Positions 34,431 to 46,540 are shown, counted from the stretch's first letter. The stretch is 64,000 bases of DNA from Phocoena phocoena (GCF_963924675.1 NC_089232.1:53134759-53198758), one strand, 5' to 3'. The notes: generated by a model from the letters alone, not told the origin. Numbers and translations are program-made.

Positions 34431-36519
34431 ATCCTTCCCAACCCTTTTCCCGCTTGGATAAATCTAGTCTGGAGGCTGAAGGTGCTTGGCAGTTTTCATT
34501 CACTGACTCTCAAGATTTTCCAGGATATTTCTGTTTCAGTATTGTCAGATCATACAGGTGGCGTTTTGATTCTGAAACCGCTCTTAAGGTCTCTGCAGTT
34601 CCCCACAGTCTGAACATCACCACTGAGGGAGGCAGAGCCCAGGTCGGGAAGTCTGTGTGTATGATGCACTGTAGTCCATGTGCCAAGCCCATGGCTAAGA
34701 GGAAGAGAAGCTCTACACGTCTGTTCTCAACCCCTGGGCTCTCCTGGAAGGACGAAAGGACTTCAGTAACCTCTTGACTCCGCCCTCTTGCTTCAAAGGG
34801 ATGTTGTGTTAATAATGGTTGTGTCAATGGTGGAGTTTCAGACATGATGCGGCCAAAGGAAGATTGTTGGGGGAAGATACGTTTGAGAGATGAGGCATTC
34901 ACTGAACCCACATGCCACCATGCAGAGGCCTCCTGTTCTACCTGAACACTGGATGGGCTCTGGCTAAGACTTCATGCTGGCTCTACCAGACAGTACAAGA
35001 AATAATTAGTGATCAGTGAACACAAGTGGGGATCTTGGCCTGCTTAAATTCAAGGTCATCATTAATTCAACAAACATTTACTGAGCAAATTTTCCCCCAG
35101 GGAGTATAGGTTTTGCCCATTGTTCCACAGCAACCACGCTGAAGGGCTCATTGTTTTCACCAAGATACTGATCCAGGGATTCGTGGATAGATTTCCAAGA
35201 GTAGGTGAATCCCCTGAAATTATGTGCCAAATAGTGGGTGCAGGAGTCTGTGCACTTCTGGAAAGAACATCCAGAACTTTCATTAGCTTCTCAGAACATT
35301 AGAAACCACCTGTTGGATGTGAACTGAATGTTCTCCCTGTACTCAGCTGGGGTGCGTAGGAATCTTGGCTTCAGAGTCCCTCCTGGGCCTCCACATAGAG
35401 AAAATATGATGACCAAGGGTATTCTCACCATTCCCCGGAAGCCCATGCCCTGAGTGCTGAGCAATATTTGCTGGACCTCCTTCCAACCACTGCTCCCTGG
35501 ACCCTAACCCAGTCACAGGCTGTTCTGCGTTCGGCTAAAGATAAACCATTTTCCAACGACCTGGAACTAAGCCACACTCTGGGCCGAAGTTATAGAACAA
35601 GCGTTGAACCTGGCCAGGAAGGGTGGTGCCTGGGCTGTGCTTGGCCTCTGCTATCCTACTGGGATGGGAATGCCTGGCCACAGAACCGTATCTCCCACCC
35701 TCATTAGTGCACCCTGCTCAGTGCCTGGCACCCTGGAAGTGCTCAGCTCATGTCTGTGGATTTGAAGTGAACAGGGACTGATAATTCTAGCCCTGGGCTG
35801 GAAGGGGAAACCAGACCATTTAAATCTTATATTGTAGTGCAAGGTAGAAAGGGATTCATTTCATGAGAGGATTGCAAGATGGGGGCTCAGGGCCTGCAGT
35901 GCAGAGGATGACAGGCAATCTTCAGCTAAAGGGCTGGGTGGGTTGATGGGAACACAGAGAAACCTTTCCAGAGGAGGAGCCTTAGGAATGGCAGGAGGTT
36001 GACATGGGGATATGGGAATAAAGGACATATAAAGGAGGGAAGTGGCTTAGGCAGGAGAACACAGGGCAGGGAGGTGTGGGGCAAGAGCAAACAGCTTTGT
36101 TATCCTGGAGCCAAGAGTTCCTGGAAGGGAGTGGCCATATTAGGTTGGAAAGTTGGTAGGTACCCACTGCTCTGTGTCCTGCTCTCCCAAGACTATCCCC
36201 CTTGGCCTGTCCACTGAGCTGCAGCAGGGCACAGCTCCTATGGGTTTATTGACCAACCCAACAAGTCTCAGAGCTGTGCTGGGTTATGCTCTTTACAACT
36301 AAAACCTCATGGGCCTCAGTGGAAGGGGATACTGCCTGTTAGTTCTTGGAGCTCTCTGCAGGCAGGGAGCAGATCTATAATTACTGAGGTAGCTGATACT
36401 CTTTCCCAGGGGATCACATTTCAACTTATAATGTCATCTGTAAGCTTCGTTCATCTCTGGTAATGAAATGAAGCAGGGCAATGTTATTGGATCTGAAATA
36501 GGATTGTTTTCTTTTGTTT
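34431..36519. other. Unassigned non-coding DNA
   Basis: No gene or confidently named repeat. A short L2-tail-like 'attcaacaaacatttactga' lies near 35065-35085. Confidence 0.45.
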
Positions 36520-36800
36520 TTCTCTCCTCCCACTCCACCCCCCCTCACCCCTTTCCTCCAAAATTCGCCTGATCTGTCTTTAGCTGATCTCTGGCATTGT
36601 CAGTGTTATAACTCCTCACCACAGAGAGAACATTCCAGGAGGCAATTAATAATGGAATTGTTGCTTAGACTCAAATCTCCTTTAAAAACTGGTTCAAATA
36701 TCTCACTTCCTCCAGGCAGCTTTCCCAGATTGCCTTTTCCAAAGAGTTTGATGCTCTTGCTATTATATAGGTAGTTATCTTCTGTTGTTGCTGGTCCTAA
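36520..36800 (+). repeat. Possible L2 fragment, sense
   Basis: 'cacttcctccaggcagcttt' and 'cccagattgccttttccaaa' resemble the sense L2 segment before its 3'UTR. Weak, low identity. Confidence 0.4.
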
Positions 36801-38394
36801 AGGTACATTGTGACTATTTCAGGCCCTGGACCCTTTAAATCATCAATTATATTGAATTATGAGCGTAAAGAAAAAAATTAAGAGCATAAATTCCCTCTTT
36901 TAGGCTGAGGACAAGGGGGCAGGGATTCTGATGTCCCCTCTCCACCTCTGTGTGGAGACTGTCTCCTCCATCAGCCTGGGTGCTCAGTCCTCCCTCTCTG
37001 TCTCCAGAGTGCTTACCCAGGGCTTGCTGGGAGGAGGCATAAGCTGTACAGTGGATGGTAGATGGCTGGTATGGAGCCCAGACCTCTCAGCCCACTTCCC
37101 CATAGGAAGCCAAGCATCACCGATTAGGGCAGAGGACAGTGGAGGGGTCTGTGCCCTGAAAATCCTGGGGACCCTTTATTTGTGTGAGCAGGGCCTGTTG
37201 CTATCCTCAGCTCAGAGGGCATAATCCCTAAGGTAAGCTGTGTGACGTGCTTCTGCTTGGCTCTTGGAGAATGGTGGGTTCAGGACAGCCCTGGAAAGCT
37301 GCGAGGCAGACAGTGCGGCCTGAGGCACCCCACCCGCACTGTGTGCGCCTGTCCTAGGTCCTCCGTATCCATGCAGTCCTGGCTAGGAAGGAAAGAATAT
37401 TCCAGATAAGGAGAAGAGCTAAGCCAAGTCTGAGCGGCAGCATGAGTGCATTGACAGCTAAATATTTTCATCACAAATTTAAAAAGTAATCACAAGAGCG
37501 TGCAATTTCTGGCATGTTGGAAATGTGACAGTTATAAAACTGAAACGTTACTCTTTTTAGATGTATCCAAAGAAATATAAATACCATAGCAGTTTGATAT
37601 TCACCATCATTTGTTTTAAAAGTACATGAAGAAGCTTTTCTTTACCATCAGAAATCTTATATTGTTTCTATTTCTTTTTGAATCTGCATTTTTATTCCAT
37701 TTCTCCCATAGAATTTTATTCTGATATCTTTTTATGCTTATCATACTCTCTGCAATAAAAATGTGCGTATATAAAAAAAATTAAAATGTGTGTATATATT
37801 AAAGTTAACATTAAAAAATCTCCTGTGACTATAACCTCTAAATGTTGAAAAAACTTTTCTAGATTATGCATTAAAATAATTTTATTACACAATTGATCAA
37901 AATACCATAAATGTAATACAAATTTTAATAAATAACAAAAATACATTGTTATTGTAAATGTATCTCTTCATTGACATGGGAAGGCTTTCTTTTTTGTTTG
38001 CTCCTCTATCCATGGGTAAGTGTTACTTATTTTTAGAATAAGACAGTGTTTAGCTTCAGTTCTATTCCTGTTTTCCTTTCTTGTAGATATACATGCTGAG
38101 AAAATGTGTTCACAAAAATATGGTGGGAATAGAAAGAGTTTTATTATAGCAATTCTTTGAACTCTTTCCCAGTTGTATACCAAAATCACATGGTGACCTA
38201 TCATCAAAAGTTATTTTTAATGATCTATCAGCTGACAATTCAATTAGGTCCTCCATCTATTTAGCTGAATGCAAAGGATGGAGAATCAACTAACTGGGAA
38301 AACTTATTTTGAATAAATGTCATTGCACTTATTCATTTTCTCGGGTTTCTAGAAATTATATCAAAAAGTCTCTACTTAGACTTACAGAATGATT
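36801..38394. other. Unassigned DNA, very AT-rich from 37.5 kb
   Basis: No gene. 37500-38300 is AT-rich with A and T runs and no clear family, possibly worn LINE sequence. Confidence 0.45.
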
Positions 38395-38660
38395 GTTAAT
38401 TATATACTACACTTTAGATAAGGGTGTGAATACCAGGAAGCAACGATCCCTGGGAGCCAACCATAGTGTGGCTGCCTGCCATAGCATGGCACTTCATACT
38501 TCCTCAGTCTTAGTGTTGAGTCCTGGTTGCTTTCTGGGGTAAGAGGGAAAGTCTCACTCCATATCCTTGTACAGAAATAATACAAGTTTTGAAGCTAAAA
38601 CATGTATAAAGATGTTCACTACTGTGTTATTGACAATAACAAAAATTAGAACTACAGCAC
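38395..38660 (+). repeat. Worn mammalian repeat, then a short L1-like piece
   Basis: 'agggtgtgaataccaggaag' and 'gatccctgggagccaaccat' resemble the end of a common old repeat. 'tataaagatgttcactactg' and 'tgttattgacaataacaaaa' then look like an L1 3'-region fragment. Assignments are tentative. Confidence 0.4.
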
Positions 38661-38979
38661 AGCACAAAGGGCTGGGAAGTATCTTCATAGTGTGTACCTC
38701 TCCCCGCCCCCAACCCCAGCTCAGCTCAATTTAGGCTGTGATGTCGGAGAGGGCAAAGTATACAGAGCAGAGCCCCATCATCCACTGTCCACTTCTCTCC
38801 TTCTATACCTCCCCCCTTCCCCTTTGCCCTCGAGAATGTACAAAGCTGTATATGAAGGCCCGTGAAACCAGAAATGGAGGCCTGCAGGGCTAGGGAAATG
38901 TGAAAGAACTGAGATAACACTGGGGACAAAAGACAGATTCTTTAGAAGTGACCTCCTGGGGGAAATGGGAAGATGGTGG

Positions 38980-39297
38980 TCATGTGGCACTGTTTCAGTT
39001 ATGCAACATAACTTCTGGGGATGTAATGTACAGCATGGTGACAATAGTTAATAACACTGTACAGACTCTATACTTGAAATTTGTGAAGAGGGCAGATCCT
39101 AAGTGTTCTCACCACACACACACACACACAGAAAAAGAAAGAAAAGAAAATGGTAACTATGTGAGGTGATGGATATGTTAATTAGCTTTAACACAGTAAT
39201 TATTTCACAATGTATATATATATCAAATCATCAGTTGTAGACCTTACATATATATACTTTTTATCTGTCAGTTATACCTCAGTAAAGCTAAGGGGAA
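38980..39297 (+). mobile_element. L1 3'UTR fragment, sense
   Basis: 'acagcatggtgacaatagtt', 'ggtgatggatatgttaatta', 'ttatttcacaatgtatatat' and 'cagttatacctcagtaaagc' follow the 3'UTR of old L1 subfamilies to the end. A short CA microsatellite (39113-39130) grew inside it. Confidence 0.75.
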
Positions 39298-39345
39298 AAA
39301 TGACCTCCTATCAAGTTAAAGGGAAGGGAACTAGCTGCTCTCTCG

Positions 39346-39365
39346 GGTGTGCTTTCTCTCTCTCT

Positions 39366-39407
<42 letters not shown>
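39346..39407 (+). repeat. (TC)n-(CA)n microsatellite
   Basis: A TC-rich run ('tttctctctctctcaca') is followed by about 18 CA units up to about 39406. A compound dinucleotide repeat that is likely to vary in length between individuals. Confidence 0.95.
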
Positions 39408-39408
<1 letters not shown>

Positions 39409-40694
39409 CAGATTGTTTTATCAATTATAAAAACTGTCAGTAAGCGTGCTTAAATCCATATTTCTTCTAAATACCAGTGCTAAGAATAAAAAATGCTAAA
39501 TAGCCATGTGTAACACGAAGACATTTTCATTCTTTGACTTCCTTCTATCCTTTCTTATGCACATCTTCTGTGTGTGTGTTGTGTGATCTGGGATATGGGG
39601 AAACAATGTGTTACTATTAAATTATTAACATTTTACATTATATTCTTTCAAAAAATAATTTATGTTTACCTTACATGCTTTGAAATGATATTTACAATAA
39701 TTATTTAAACTCGATTGTATGCTTAAATCTCTTTGTCTTTTTCCCCTCATTCTGGGAGAGCTTCTTGAGTGTCAGGAAAAATTTTGAAAGACCGAAATGG
39801 GCAAGAGGACACTGGGAGTCCTTTCTGTGGAATGTGGGGCATTGTATAAAGGACTCTTCAGGGTTATTAGATCTAATAACGTCCTGAGTCTTTCAGTATT
39901 TATTTTTTCTAGGCTATGTTACAACCCTGTAATATGAAGAAAACTGGTAGTAATGTAACTGATTCCTGTCCATGTAAAATGGGGAGAGGCAAGAGGGAGG
40001 TCTGAGCACCTATAGGGAGGAAGGGTTCCCAGTGTCTTCACAGAATCCTACCTTTTCCCAAACAACCACTTTTTTGAGGACTGGCCCCATGCCTAGTGGA
40101 ATTCTTAATTTTTCTCCAGCATCTTGATTGTTATTCTTAAATGATTCACTGTGTCTCAGTGTAGCTTAAGCATTTGCCAAGGTGTACAAGAAGAAAAAAA
40201 TGATTCCTGGAATTTTGATCTTTTAATCACTGCTCCAGACTGGTTCTGGGAACTGAGAGGTACCATCTGCAAAAGGCTTTTGGAGGAAATGGTGTGGGAA
40301 GAGGGGTGGGCAGGGTTGTCAGGGAGAAGAATATGTCCCCAGATCCATTAGAGCGATCTGGTCCGCCGTCCCTATAAGTTGAGCAGACGCTATGAGGAGA
40401 AAACCATTTCATGGTGTCTTCACCAAGCCTAGATATTTTAACTTCATTTCCAGGTCCATCCTTGTCATTCCTTTCTTGATTTATTTTTGGTTTTTTGGCT
40501 GTTGGAACAGGAAAATCTATTCCCTTTTCAAATAAACAGCACTGAAAAAGATAGGATAGGAAAAAGTTCTCACTTAGAGCGTCACCTCTAAGCTTCCAGA
40601 AGAGAAGCTGCTTCTTCCACTCCTGGGCTCCAGCTTGGACCCCTTGTAGCTTGGGGCAGGGAGGAAGGAAGAGGGATCTTAAATTCTCACAGAT
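39408..40694. other. Unassigned non-coding DNA
   Basis: No gene. A GT-rich 'tgtgtgtgttgtgtg' lies near 39572-39586. The 191-codon minus-strand frame at 40227-40802 runs into the L2 fragment to its right and shows no protein family I recognise. Confidence 0.45.
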
Positions 40695-40990
40695 GCATAT
40701 TGGTGTCAAGTTCCACCTTTTCTGTGAAGTTCTCCCTGGCCACCAGCCCACTGTCTTTCTCTGTTCCCTCTGAACTCCTACCTCACTCACTTTTTCATCC
40801 ATTTACATTTCACTGGGGACTTGGGTGAGTAATATGAATCATACGATTTTCCAATATGGAATTTGTATAGGAATCTCCACCTATAAACTCCTTAATAGCA
40901 AGGACCCTGCTCTGACTTCCCTTTTGGTCACCATGCCCTTAGTGTGGAGCTGGACTCATGGTAATAGTTTAGCAATTACTTGAGTTGACC
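40695..40990 (+). repeat. L2 LINE 3' fragment, sense
   Basis: 'tgtgaagttctccctggcca', 'cctataaactccttaatagc' and 'gtgtggagctggactcatgg' follow the sense L2 3' end. Confidence 0.6.
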
Positions 40991-42099
40991 TGAACTCAAA
41001 CCATTGCCTGGCCACAGGCAATAATACAGCGTGATTTACATTTCTGAGGGTAGATGGAGAATGCTTGGAAGTGGTCAAACTCTGAGCTCCTTTGAAGCCC
41101 TGCAATAATATCATAGGGAATTATACTAGTTCCCAGAGAGTTGCTTCTAAAACTCCCATGCTTGGGCCTGGTACTGGGGCATCGTCCCACCCCTTGTTGT
41201 TCAATGTACTTTATGTCAGCCCACTCACAGAACCTTCATGGGGCTTGGCCATCCTGGGCTAGTATCTTTCTCCCCCCATTCCTCTACCCTTCTCTCTCTT
41301 CATGTGAAGTCTTCCTCACTGCTCTCTGGCCATCCTCCCCCATCTCCCTCTCCTGTGACTTCTCTGGATTTTGGAGAAAGCACATCCTAACCAAGCATCT
41401 TCTTCCCCTTCCTGACTGGGTAGAGGAGAAGTTTTTCTTTTCTTCTTGTGCAAATTATTATTCTCTATTCAAGGCAATAAATACTGAGTTCAGTCCATTA
41501 TGCACTTGTTGTTTCATAGATGAAGATATTGATCAATTAATTCCACCTGAGTCTGGGTATAGGTCTTGTGCCTTCCTGTGGGCTCTCTGTTTGAGCATCC
41601 ATTTCTCTCTATCAGGCCCAATGGCAATGATCCTCTCAGAATGGACTCTCTGGGGCTAAAATGCCAGGTGTTTGTTCTCTGTGTCTCTGTGTTCTCTTTT
41701 CTTTCCCCTGGGTATTTAGTTCATCCTCCCTCTGAGGGGTCTCTGTGCACCCCATCTTGTTACTTTTACTTTGCAAATTGGCTCCTAAGAAAGGATCTAA
41801 TAGGAGCTACACCAAGATCCAAATACACTGCTGACTTCCTCAGTGGGAAGGTAATGGAGGGACAGGCCAGGTCAAATCAACTGACTAAATCCCAGGGAGA
41901 AGGGATACCAGAGAAAGGATGTGGGTAAAGGTAAGAGTAGGAACACTTTTTAGCATAGAGTGAAGCTGGTACCCCAGAAACTCCCATACCTAGGTGCCTT
42001 GCTGAGCCAAGTTGTCCTGGACCTGTTTAGAATAGACATAGCTCCAACCAAGTCTGGGGTATTTGAGTATTCTTATAACAGAATCAATCAGAACATTCT
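40991..42099. other. Unassigned non-coding DNA
   Basis: No gene supported. The 172-codon frame at 41141-41659 (+) has no recognisable domain and unremarkable, Ser/Leu-rich composition; likely chance. Confidence 0.45.
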
Positions 42100-42235
42100 A
42101 GAGCCTGGGGGCTTCACTTTGCTGATGAGGAAACTGAAGCCCCAACAGAAGTGATGAATGGTCCTTCAATTTATGAGGGCAGAGCTGGACTAGAGCCCTG
42201 ATTTCTTGATTCTCACTCTAAAGTTTGCTCATTAT
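42100..42235 (-). repeat. MIR SINE fragment, antisense
   Basis: 'gctgatgaggaaactgaagc', then 'ggcagagctggactagagcc' and 'ctgatttcttgattctcact', is the MIR core in reverse complement. Confidence 0.65.
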
Positions 42236-42289
42236 TCTCCTGTCCCCAATTTTCATAACTATGCTTGATTGTTTACTTCTACAATCAGG

Positions 42290-42610
42290 TTTTCTAATTT
42301 CACAAGAGTCCTGTAGTTATCTTTATTGAGATAGTGTTAGATTTAGAAAATAACTGAGTGGAGAATTGATATTTTTACAGCGATGTATTTTCCAATCTAA
42401 GATTATGGTATACCTTTTCATTTTTTCAAGTCACTTTTGTATGTTAAAATTTTCTTCATACATTTCTTGCACATTTTAAAGGTTATTCCCAGCTATTTTA
42501 TACTTTAATTGATATTGAAAATACAGTCTTTTCTTCCACTATATCTTCCAACTGGTTGATACTTTTATGTATAAAAGCTATTGTTTACCATACATTAATT
42601 TTGTAATTGG
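42290..42610 (-). mobile_element. Old L1 ORF2 region, antisense (part 1 of a nested stack)
   Basis: 'tgttagatttagaaaataac', 'tttccaatctaagattatgg' and 'taaaggttattcccagctat' are antisense L1 ORF2. It is the host of four later insertions up to about 46885. Confidence 0.7.
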
Positions 42611-43497
42611 CTTCTCTTTTGGATTCTTGGACCCAATTCCAATGTGCGTGTTTATGTGTCTGTGGCGGGGAGGGGGTTTCCCCACACACCACCAAGCAGT
42701 TCTCAGACACCAGCAGGGTGTCAGAGAATTCAACCCAATTCTGACACTGTCTACCTGGAGATAGCATCAGTTCCCACAGGTTGACGGTTCAGTCTTACAA
42801 GACTGTCCCCCACCCCCCAACTTCAAATGCCAGTGCAAGCCCAGTTTGTTACCTGTGCTTCTATCTTAATGGCTACATATAAGAGGTTTCCATGAACTTT
42901 TCCTTGGACTTCAAACACCAGTTTCAAGTTCAGGTTGCCACCTGTACTTCCAACTGACTGGTTATAGATGGGAGGTTTCCACAACCTCCTTCTCAGGTTT
43001 GATTAACTTACTAGAGCAGTTCACAGACTCAGATTTTACTTAATAAATCACAGGTTTATTATAAAAGGATATAACTCAGGAACAGCCAGAGGGAAGAGCT
43101 TAGGGAAAGGGTGCAGGGCTTCCATGCTCTCTCTGAGCATGCTAGTCTCCCCACAACTCCATGTGTTCACCAACCTGGAAGCTCTGTGCTTTTGGGTTTT
43201 TATCAAAGCTTCACTACATAGTTATGATTGATTAGACTGTTGGCCATTGGCAATCCATTCAGCCTCCCGCCCCTCTCCTCTCCCTGGAGGTCAGGTATGG
43301 GACTGAAATTTTCAACGCCTTATTCACATGGTTGGTTCTCCTAGCAACAAGTCCCCATCCTTAGGTGAGGCCCTAAGTCACCTCAATAACATAACAAAAG
43401 ACACTTTTATGGCTCTAATCACTTAGGAAATTCTAAAGGTTTTAGGAGCTCTATACCAGAAATGAGATGAAGACCAAATATATATTTCTTATTATAA
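42611..43497 (+). repeat. LTR-like element inserted in old L1 (family unassigned)
   Basis: A non-L1 block containing 'gcaggtttattataaaagga'-like sequence (near 43052-43070), 'actccatgtgttcaccaacc', 'gttggccattggcaatccat', 'cctctcctctccctggaggt' and 'gaccaaatatatatttctta' near its right end. I recognise it as a mammalian LTR of unknown subfamily. No gag, pol or env. Both edges are approximate. Confidence 0.5.
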
Positions 43498-43685
43498 ACA
43501 AAATATTGCTGCTTCATTACCAAATTCTCTTGTTTACAGCAGTTTCTCAGTTGGTTCTCTTAGGTTTTCAAGATATACAATCATGTCATTTACAAATCAT
43601 GATAACTTTGCCTCTTATTTTCAAATTTTACACCTCCAACTTCTTTCTGTTGCATAATTTTATTGGCTACTATCTCCAGAGCTTT
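43498..43685 (-). mobile_element. Old L1 ORF2, antisense (part 2)
   Basis: 'cattaccaaattctcttgtt', 'tttcaagatatacaatcatg' and 'tttacaaatcatgataactt' are antisense L1 RT-region sequence. It ends with 'tctccagagcttt' (43673-43685), the left TSD copy of the next insertion. Confidence 0.75.
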
Positions 43686-44363
43686 CTCTTTTTTTCCCCC
43701 ATGATTTAATTTTAATTTTTTTAACATCTTTATTGGAGTATAATTGCTTTACAATCTTGTGTTAGTTTCTGCTGTATAGCAAAGTGAATCAGCTATACTT
43801 ATACATATATCTCCATATCCCCTCCCTCTGGCGCCTCCCTCCCACCCTCCCTATCCCACCCCTCTAGGTGGTCACAAAGCACCGAACTGATCTCCCTGTG
43901 CAATGCAGCTGCTTCCCACTAGCTATCTATTTTGCATTTGGTAGTGTATATATGTCCATTCTACTCTCTCACTTCGTCCCAGCTTACCCTTCCCCCTCCC
44001 TGTGTCCTCAAGTCCATTCTCTACATCTGTATCTTTATTCCTGTCCTGCCCCGAGGTTTGTCAGAACCATATATTTTTTTAGATTCCATATATATGTGTT
44101 AGCATATGGTATTTGTTTTTCTCTTTCTGACTTCATTCTGTATGACAGACTGTAGGTCCATCCACCTCACTACAAATAAGTCAATTCATTTCTTTTTATG
44201 GCTGAGTAATATTCCATTGTATATATGTGCCACATCTTCTTTATCCATTCATCTGTCGATGGACACTTAGGTTGCTTCCGTGTACTGGCTATTGTAAATA
44301 ATGCTGCAATGAACATTGTGGTACATGTCTCTTTTAGAATTATGGTTTTCTCAGGGTATATGC
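43686..44363 (-). mobile_element. Younger cetartiodactyl L1: 3'UTR and ORF2 end, antisense half
   Basis: Reverse complement of a cetartiodactyl L1 3' end. The A-rich tail appears as T-rich DNA at the left ('aatttttttaacatctttat'), then 'tggagtataattgctttaca', the 3'UTR, and the ORF2 C-terminus ('ggctgagtaatattccattg' on +). At 44363/44364 the sequence flips to the + orientation. Together with the next entry this is one 5'-inverted (twin-primed) insertion with 13-bp TSDs. Confidence 0.92.
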
Positions 44364-45695
44364 ATTCCTATACACTCATGATGAAAAATCCAAAAGAGAA
44401 GTTAAGGAAATACTCACATTTACCAATGCAACAAAAAGAATAAAATACCTAGGAATAACCCTCCCTAAGGAGACAAAAGACCGTATGCAGAAAATTATAA
44501 AACGCTGATGAAAGAAATTAAAGATGATACAAACAGAGGGAGAGATATACCATGTTCCTGGATTAGAAGAATCAACATGGTGAAAATACTACACTACCCA
44601 AAGCAATCTACAGATTCAAGGCAATCTCTATCAAACTACCAATGGCATTTTTCACAGAACTAGGACAAAAAATTTCACAATTTGTATGGAAACACAAAAG
44701 ACCCCTAATAGCCAAACCAATCTTGAGAAAGAAAAACGGAGCTGGAAGAGTCAGGCTCCCTGACCTCAGACTATACTACAAAGCTACAGTAATCAAGACA
44801 GTATGGTACTGGCACAAAAACAGAAATATAGATCAATGGGACAGGATAGAAAGCCCAGAGATAAACCCACACACATATGGTCACCTTATCTTTGATAAAG
44901 GAGGCAAGAATATACAATGGAGAAAAGACAGCCTCTTCAATAAGTGGTGCTGGGAAAAGTGGACAGCTACATGTAAAAGAATGAAATTTAGAACACTTCC
45001 TAGCACCATACACAAAAATAACCTCAATACAGATTAAAGACCTAAATGTAAGGGCAGGCACTATAAAACTCTAGAGGAAAACATAGGCAGAACACTCTAT
45101 GACATAAATCACAGCAAGATCCTTTTTGACCCACCTCCTAGAGAAATGGAAATAAAAATAAACAAATGGAACCTAATGAAACTTAAAAGCTTTTGCACAG
45201 CAAAGGAAACCATAAACAAGACAAAAAGACAACCCTCAGAATGGGAGAAAATATTTGTAAACGAAGCAACTGACAAAGGATTAATCTCCAAAATTTACAA
45301 GCAGCTCATGCAGCTCAATATCAAAAAACCAACAACCCAATCCAAAAATGGGAAGAAGACCTAAATGGACATTTCTCCAAAGAAGATATACAGATTGCCA
45401 CAAAACACATGAAAGGATGCTCAACATCACTAATCATTAGAGAAATGCAAATCAAAACTTCAATGAGGTATCACCTCACACTGGTCAGAATGGCCATTAT
45501 CAAAAAAATCTGCAAACAATAAATGCTGGAGAGGGTGTGGAGAAAAGGGAACCCTTCTGCACTGTTGGTGGGAATGTAAATTGATACAGCCACTATGAAG
45601 AACAGTATGAAGGTTCCTTAAAAAACTAAAAATAGAAAACTACCATATGACCCAGCAATCCCACTACTGGGCATATACCCTGAGAAAGCCATAAT
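44364..45695 (+). mobile_element. Same L1: inverted 5' half, ORF2 C-terminal part
   Basis: Sense L1 ORF2 from 'aaaagaataaaatacctagg' through 'agacagtatggtactggcac' to 'gcatataccctgagaaagcc'. The longest open piece (44642-45037, 131 codons) includes [11 protein letters not shown] and [11 protein letters not shown], typical of the ORF2 C-terminal region. The frame is broken elsewhere. About 26 bp (from 'gcatataccctgag' on) exist in both halves, as twin priming can leave. Right flank 'tctccagagcttt' (45696-45708) matches 43673-43685. Confidence 0.92.
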
Positions 45696-45708
45696 TCTCC
45701 AGAGCTTT

Positions 45709-45847
45709 TTAAATAATAATGATGATGGGCACCCTTGTCTTTTTACCTAACTATAATGGAACTGCTTTTATTGTTTTCCCTTTAGGCAAGATGCTAACTT
45801 TTGGGAAAGATATTTTATCACACCAAGGAAGAATCCATCTATTCCTC
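45709..45847 (-). mobile_element. Old L1 ORF2, antisense (part 3)
   Basis: Resumes the host L1: 'gatgggcacccttgtctttt', 'caagatgctaacttttggga' and 'caaggaagaatccatctatt'. It ends with 'cctc' (45844-45847), the left TSD of the next LTR. Confidence 0.78.
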
Positions 45848-46324
45848 TGTATGATCAGGCCACCCAAGATGGCTGTTCTCTTGCTCTCTGTACATCCCCT
45901 GCTTGACCAGTGCCTGCTTTACCTACACCCTACTCACATTACTGACCTTCCTACATAATTGACCCCGTCCCAGCTAGTGATTGTTCTAATCTTTAAATCA
46001 GAATATCTCCACAATGATAGCTTATAAAAGGGGCGGTGAGGGGCGTGCTCCTCTGCTAGTTCCCCTGGTAAACTGTGAGCCAACCTGATGTCAATTCCAC
46101 CTATAACTGGTAACCTTCCACTCCCCCCAGGAGAGAAGACTGCTGCCATGTCCTACCCTCTGTCTGCCACATGGTAGGGTGTCACTCCAAGACCTTGTTT
46201 CTGATGTGTAAACTCCCCCATCCATTAAACCATTGATGTCTCTGTCACTGACTCCAGGCTCTTTCTTTGGTCTTGAGGCTGGGTGAGCACAGGGCTTGCA
46301 GGCCTATGGGGTGCAGCCCAACAC
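45848..46324 (+). repeat. Solo LTR of an ERV1-like endogenous retrovirus
   Basis: A 477-bp block begins 'tgtatgatcaggccaccc', ends near 'gcagcccaacac', and is flanked by 4-bp 'cctc' copies (45844-45847, 46325-46328), the duplication size of gammaretrovirus-like ERVs. A TATA-like 'ttataaaag' (46022-46030) and 'attaaa' (46224-46229) are spaced as U3 and R signals would be. The old L1 reads through cleanly when it is skipped. No viral genes are present; it is the product of LTR-LTR recombination. Confidence 0.7.
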
Positions 46325-46350
46325 CCTCTTGTATTAAGAATTTATGAAAC
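46325..46350 (-). mobile_element. Old L1, antisense (part 4, short)
   Basis: 'ttgtattaagaatttatgaa' is host L1 between the solo LTR and the SINE. Its last 15 bases are the left SINE TSD. Confidence 0.6.
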
Positions 46351-46540
46351 GGGCTTCCCTGGTGGCGCAGTGGTTGAGAGTCCGCCTGCCGATGCAGGGG
46401 ACACGGGTTCGTGCCTCGGTCCGGGAAGATCCCACATGCTGCGGAGCGGCTGGGCCCGTAAGCCATGGCTGCTGAGCCTGCGCATCCGGAGCCTGCCTCC
46501 AGGCCTGCGTATCGCAAAAAAAAAAAAAAAAAAAAAAAAG
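46351..46540 (+). repeat. CHR-type cetacean SINE with internal deletion and perfect TSD
   Basis: 'gggcttccctggtggcgcag' start and poly-A end (about 46516-46539). The 3' body jumps from 'gcgcatccggagcctgc' to 'ctccaggcctgcgtatcgc', lacking about 30 bases found in the copies at 2407 and 27479. TSD 'aagaatttatgaaac' at 46336-46350 and 46538-46552 is perfect over 15 bases. Confidence 0.95.

Noticed and set aside
40227..40802. 191-codon minus-strand frame
   Set aside because: Part of it is antisense L2 and the rest has no recognisable domain; composition looks random.
44364..45695. A separate sense L1 insertion next to an antisense L1
   Set aside because: Shared TSD at the outer ends only, and overlap at the junction, make a single twin-primed insertion the simpler reading.
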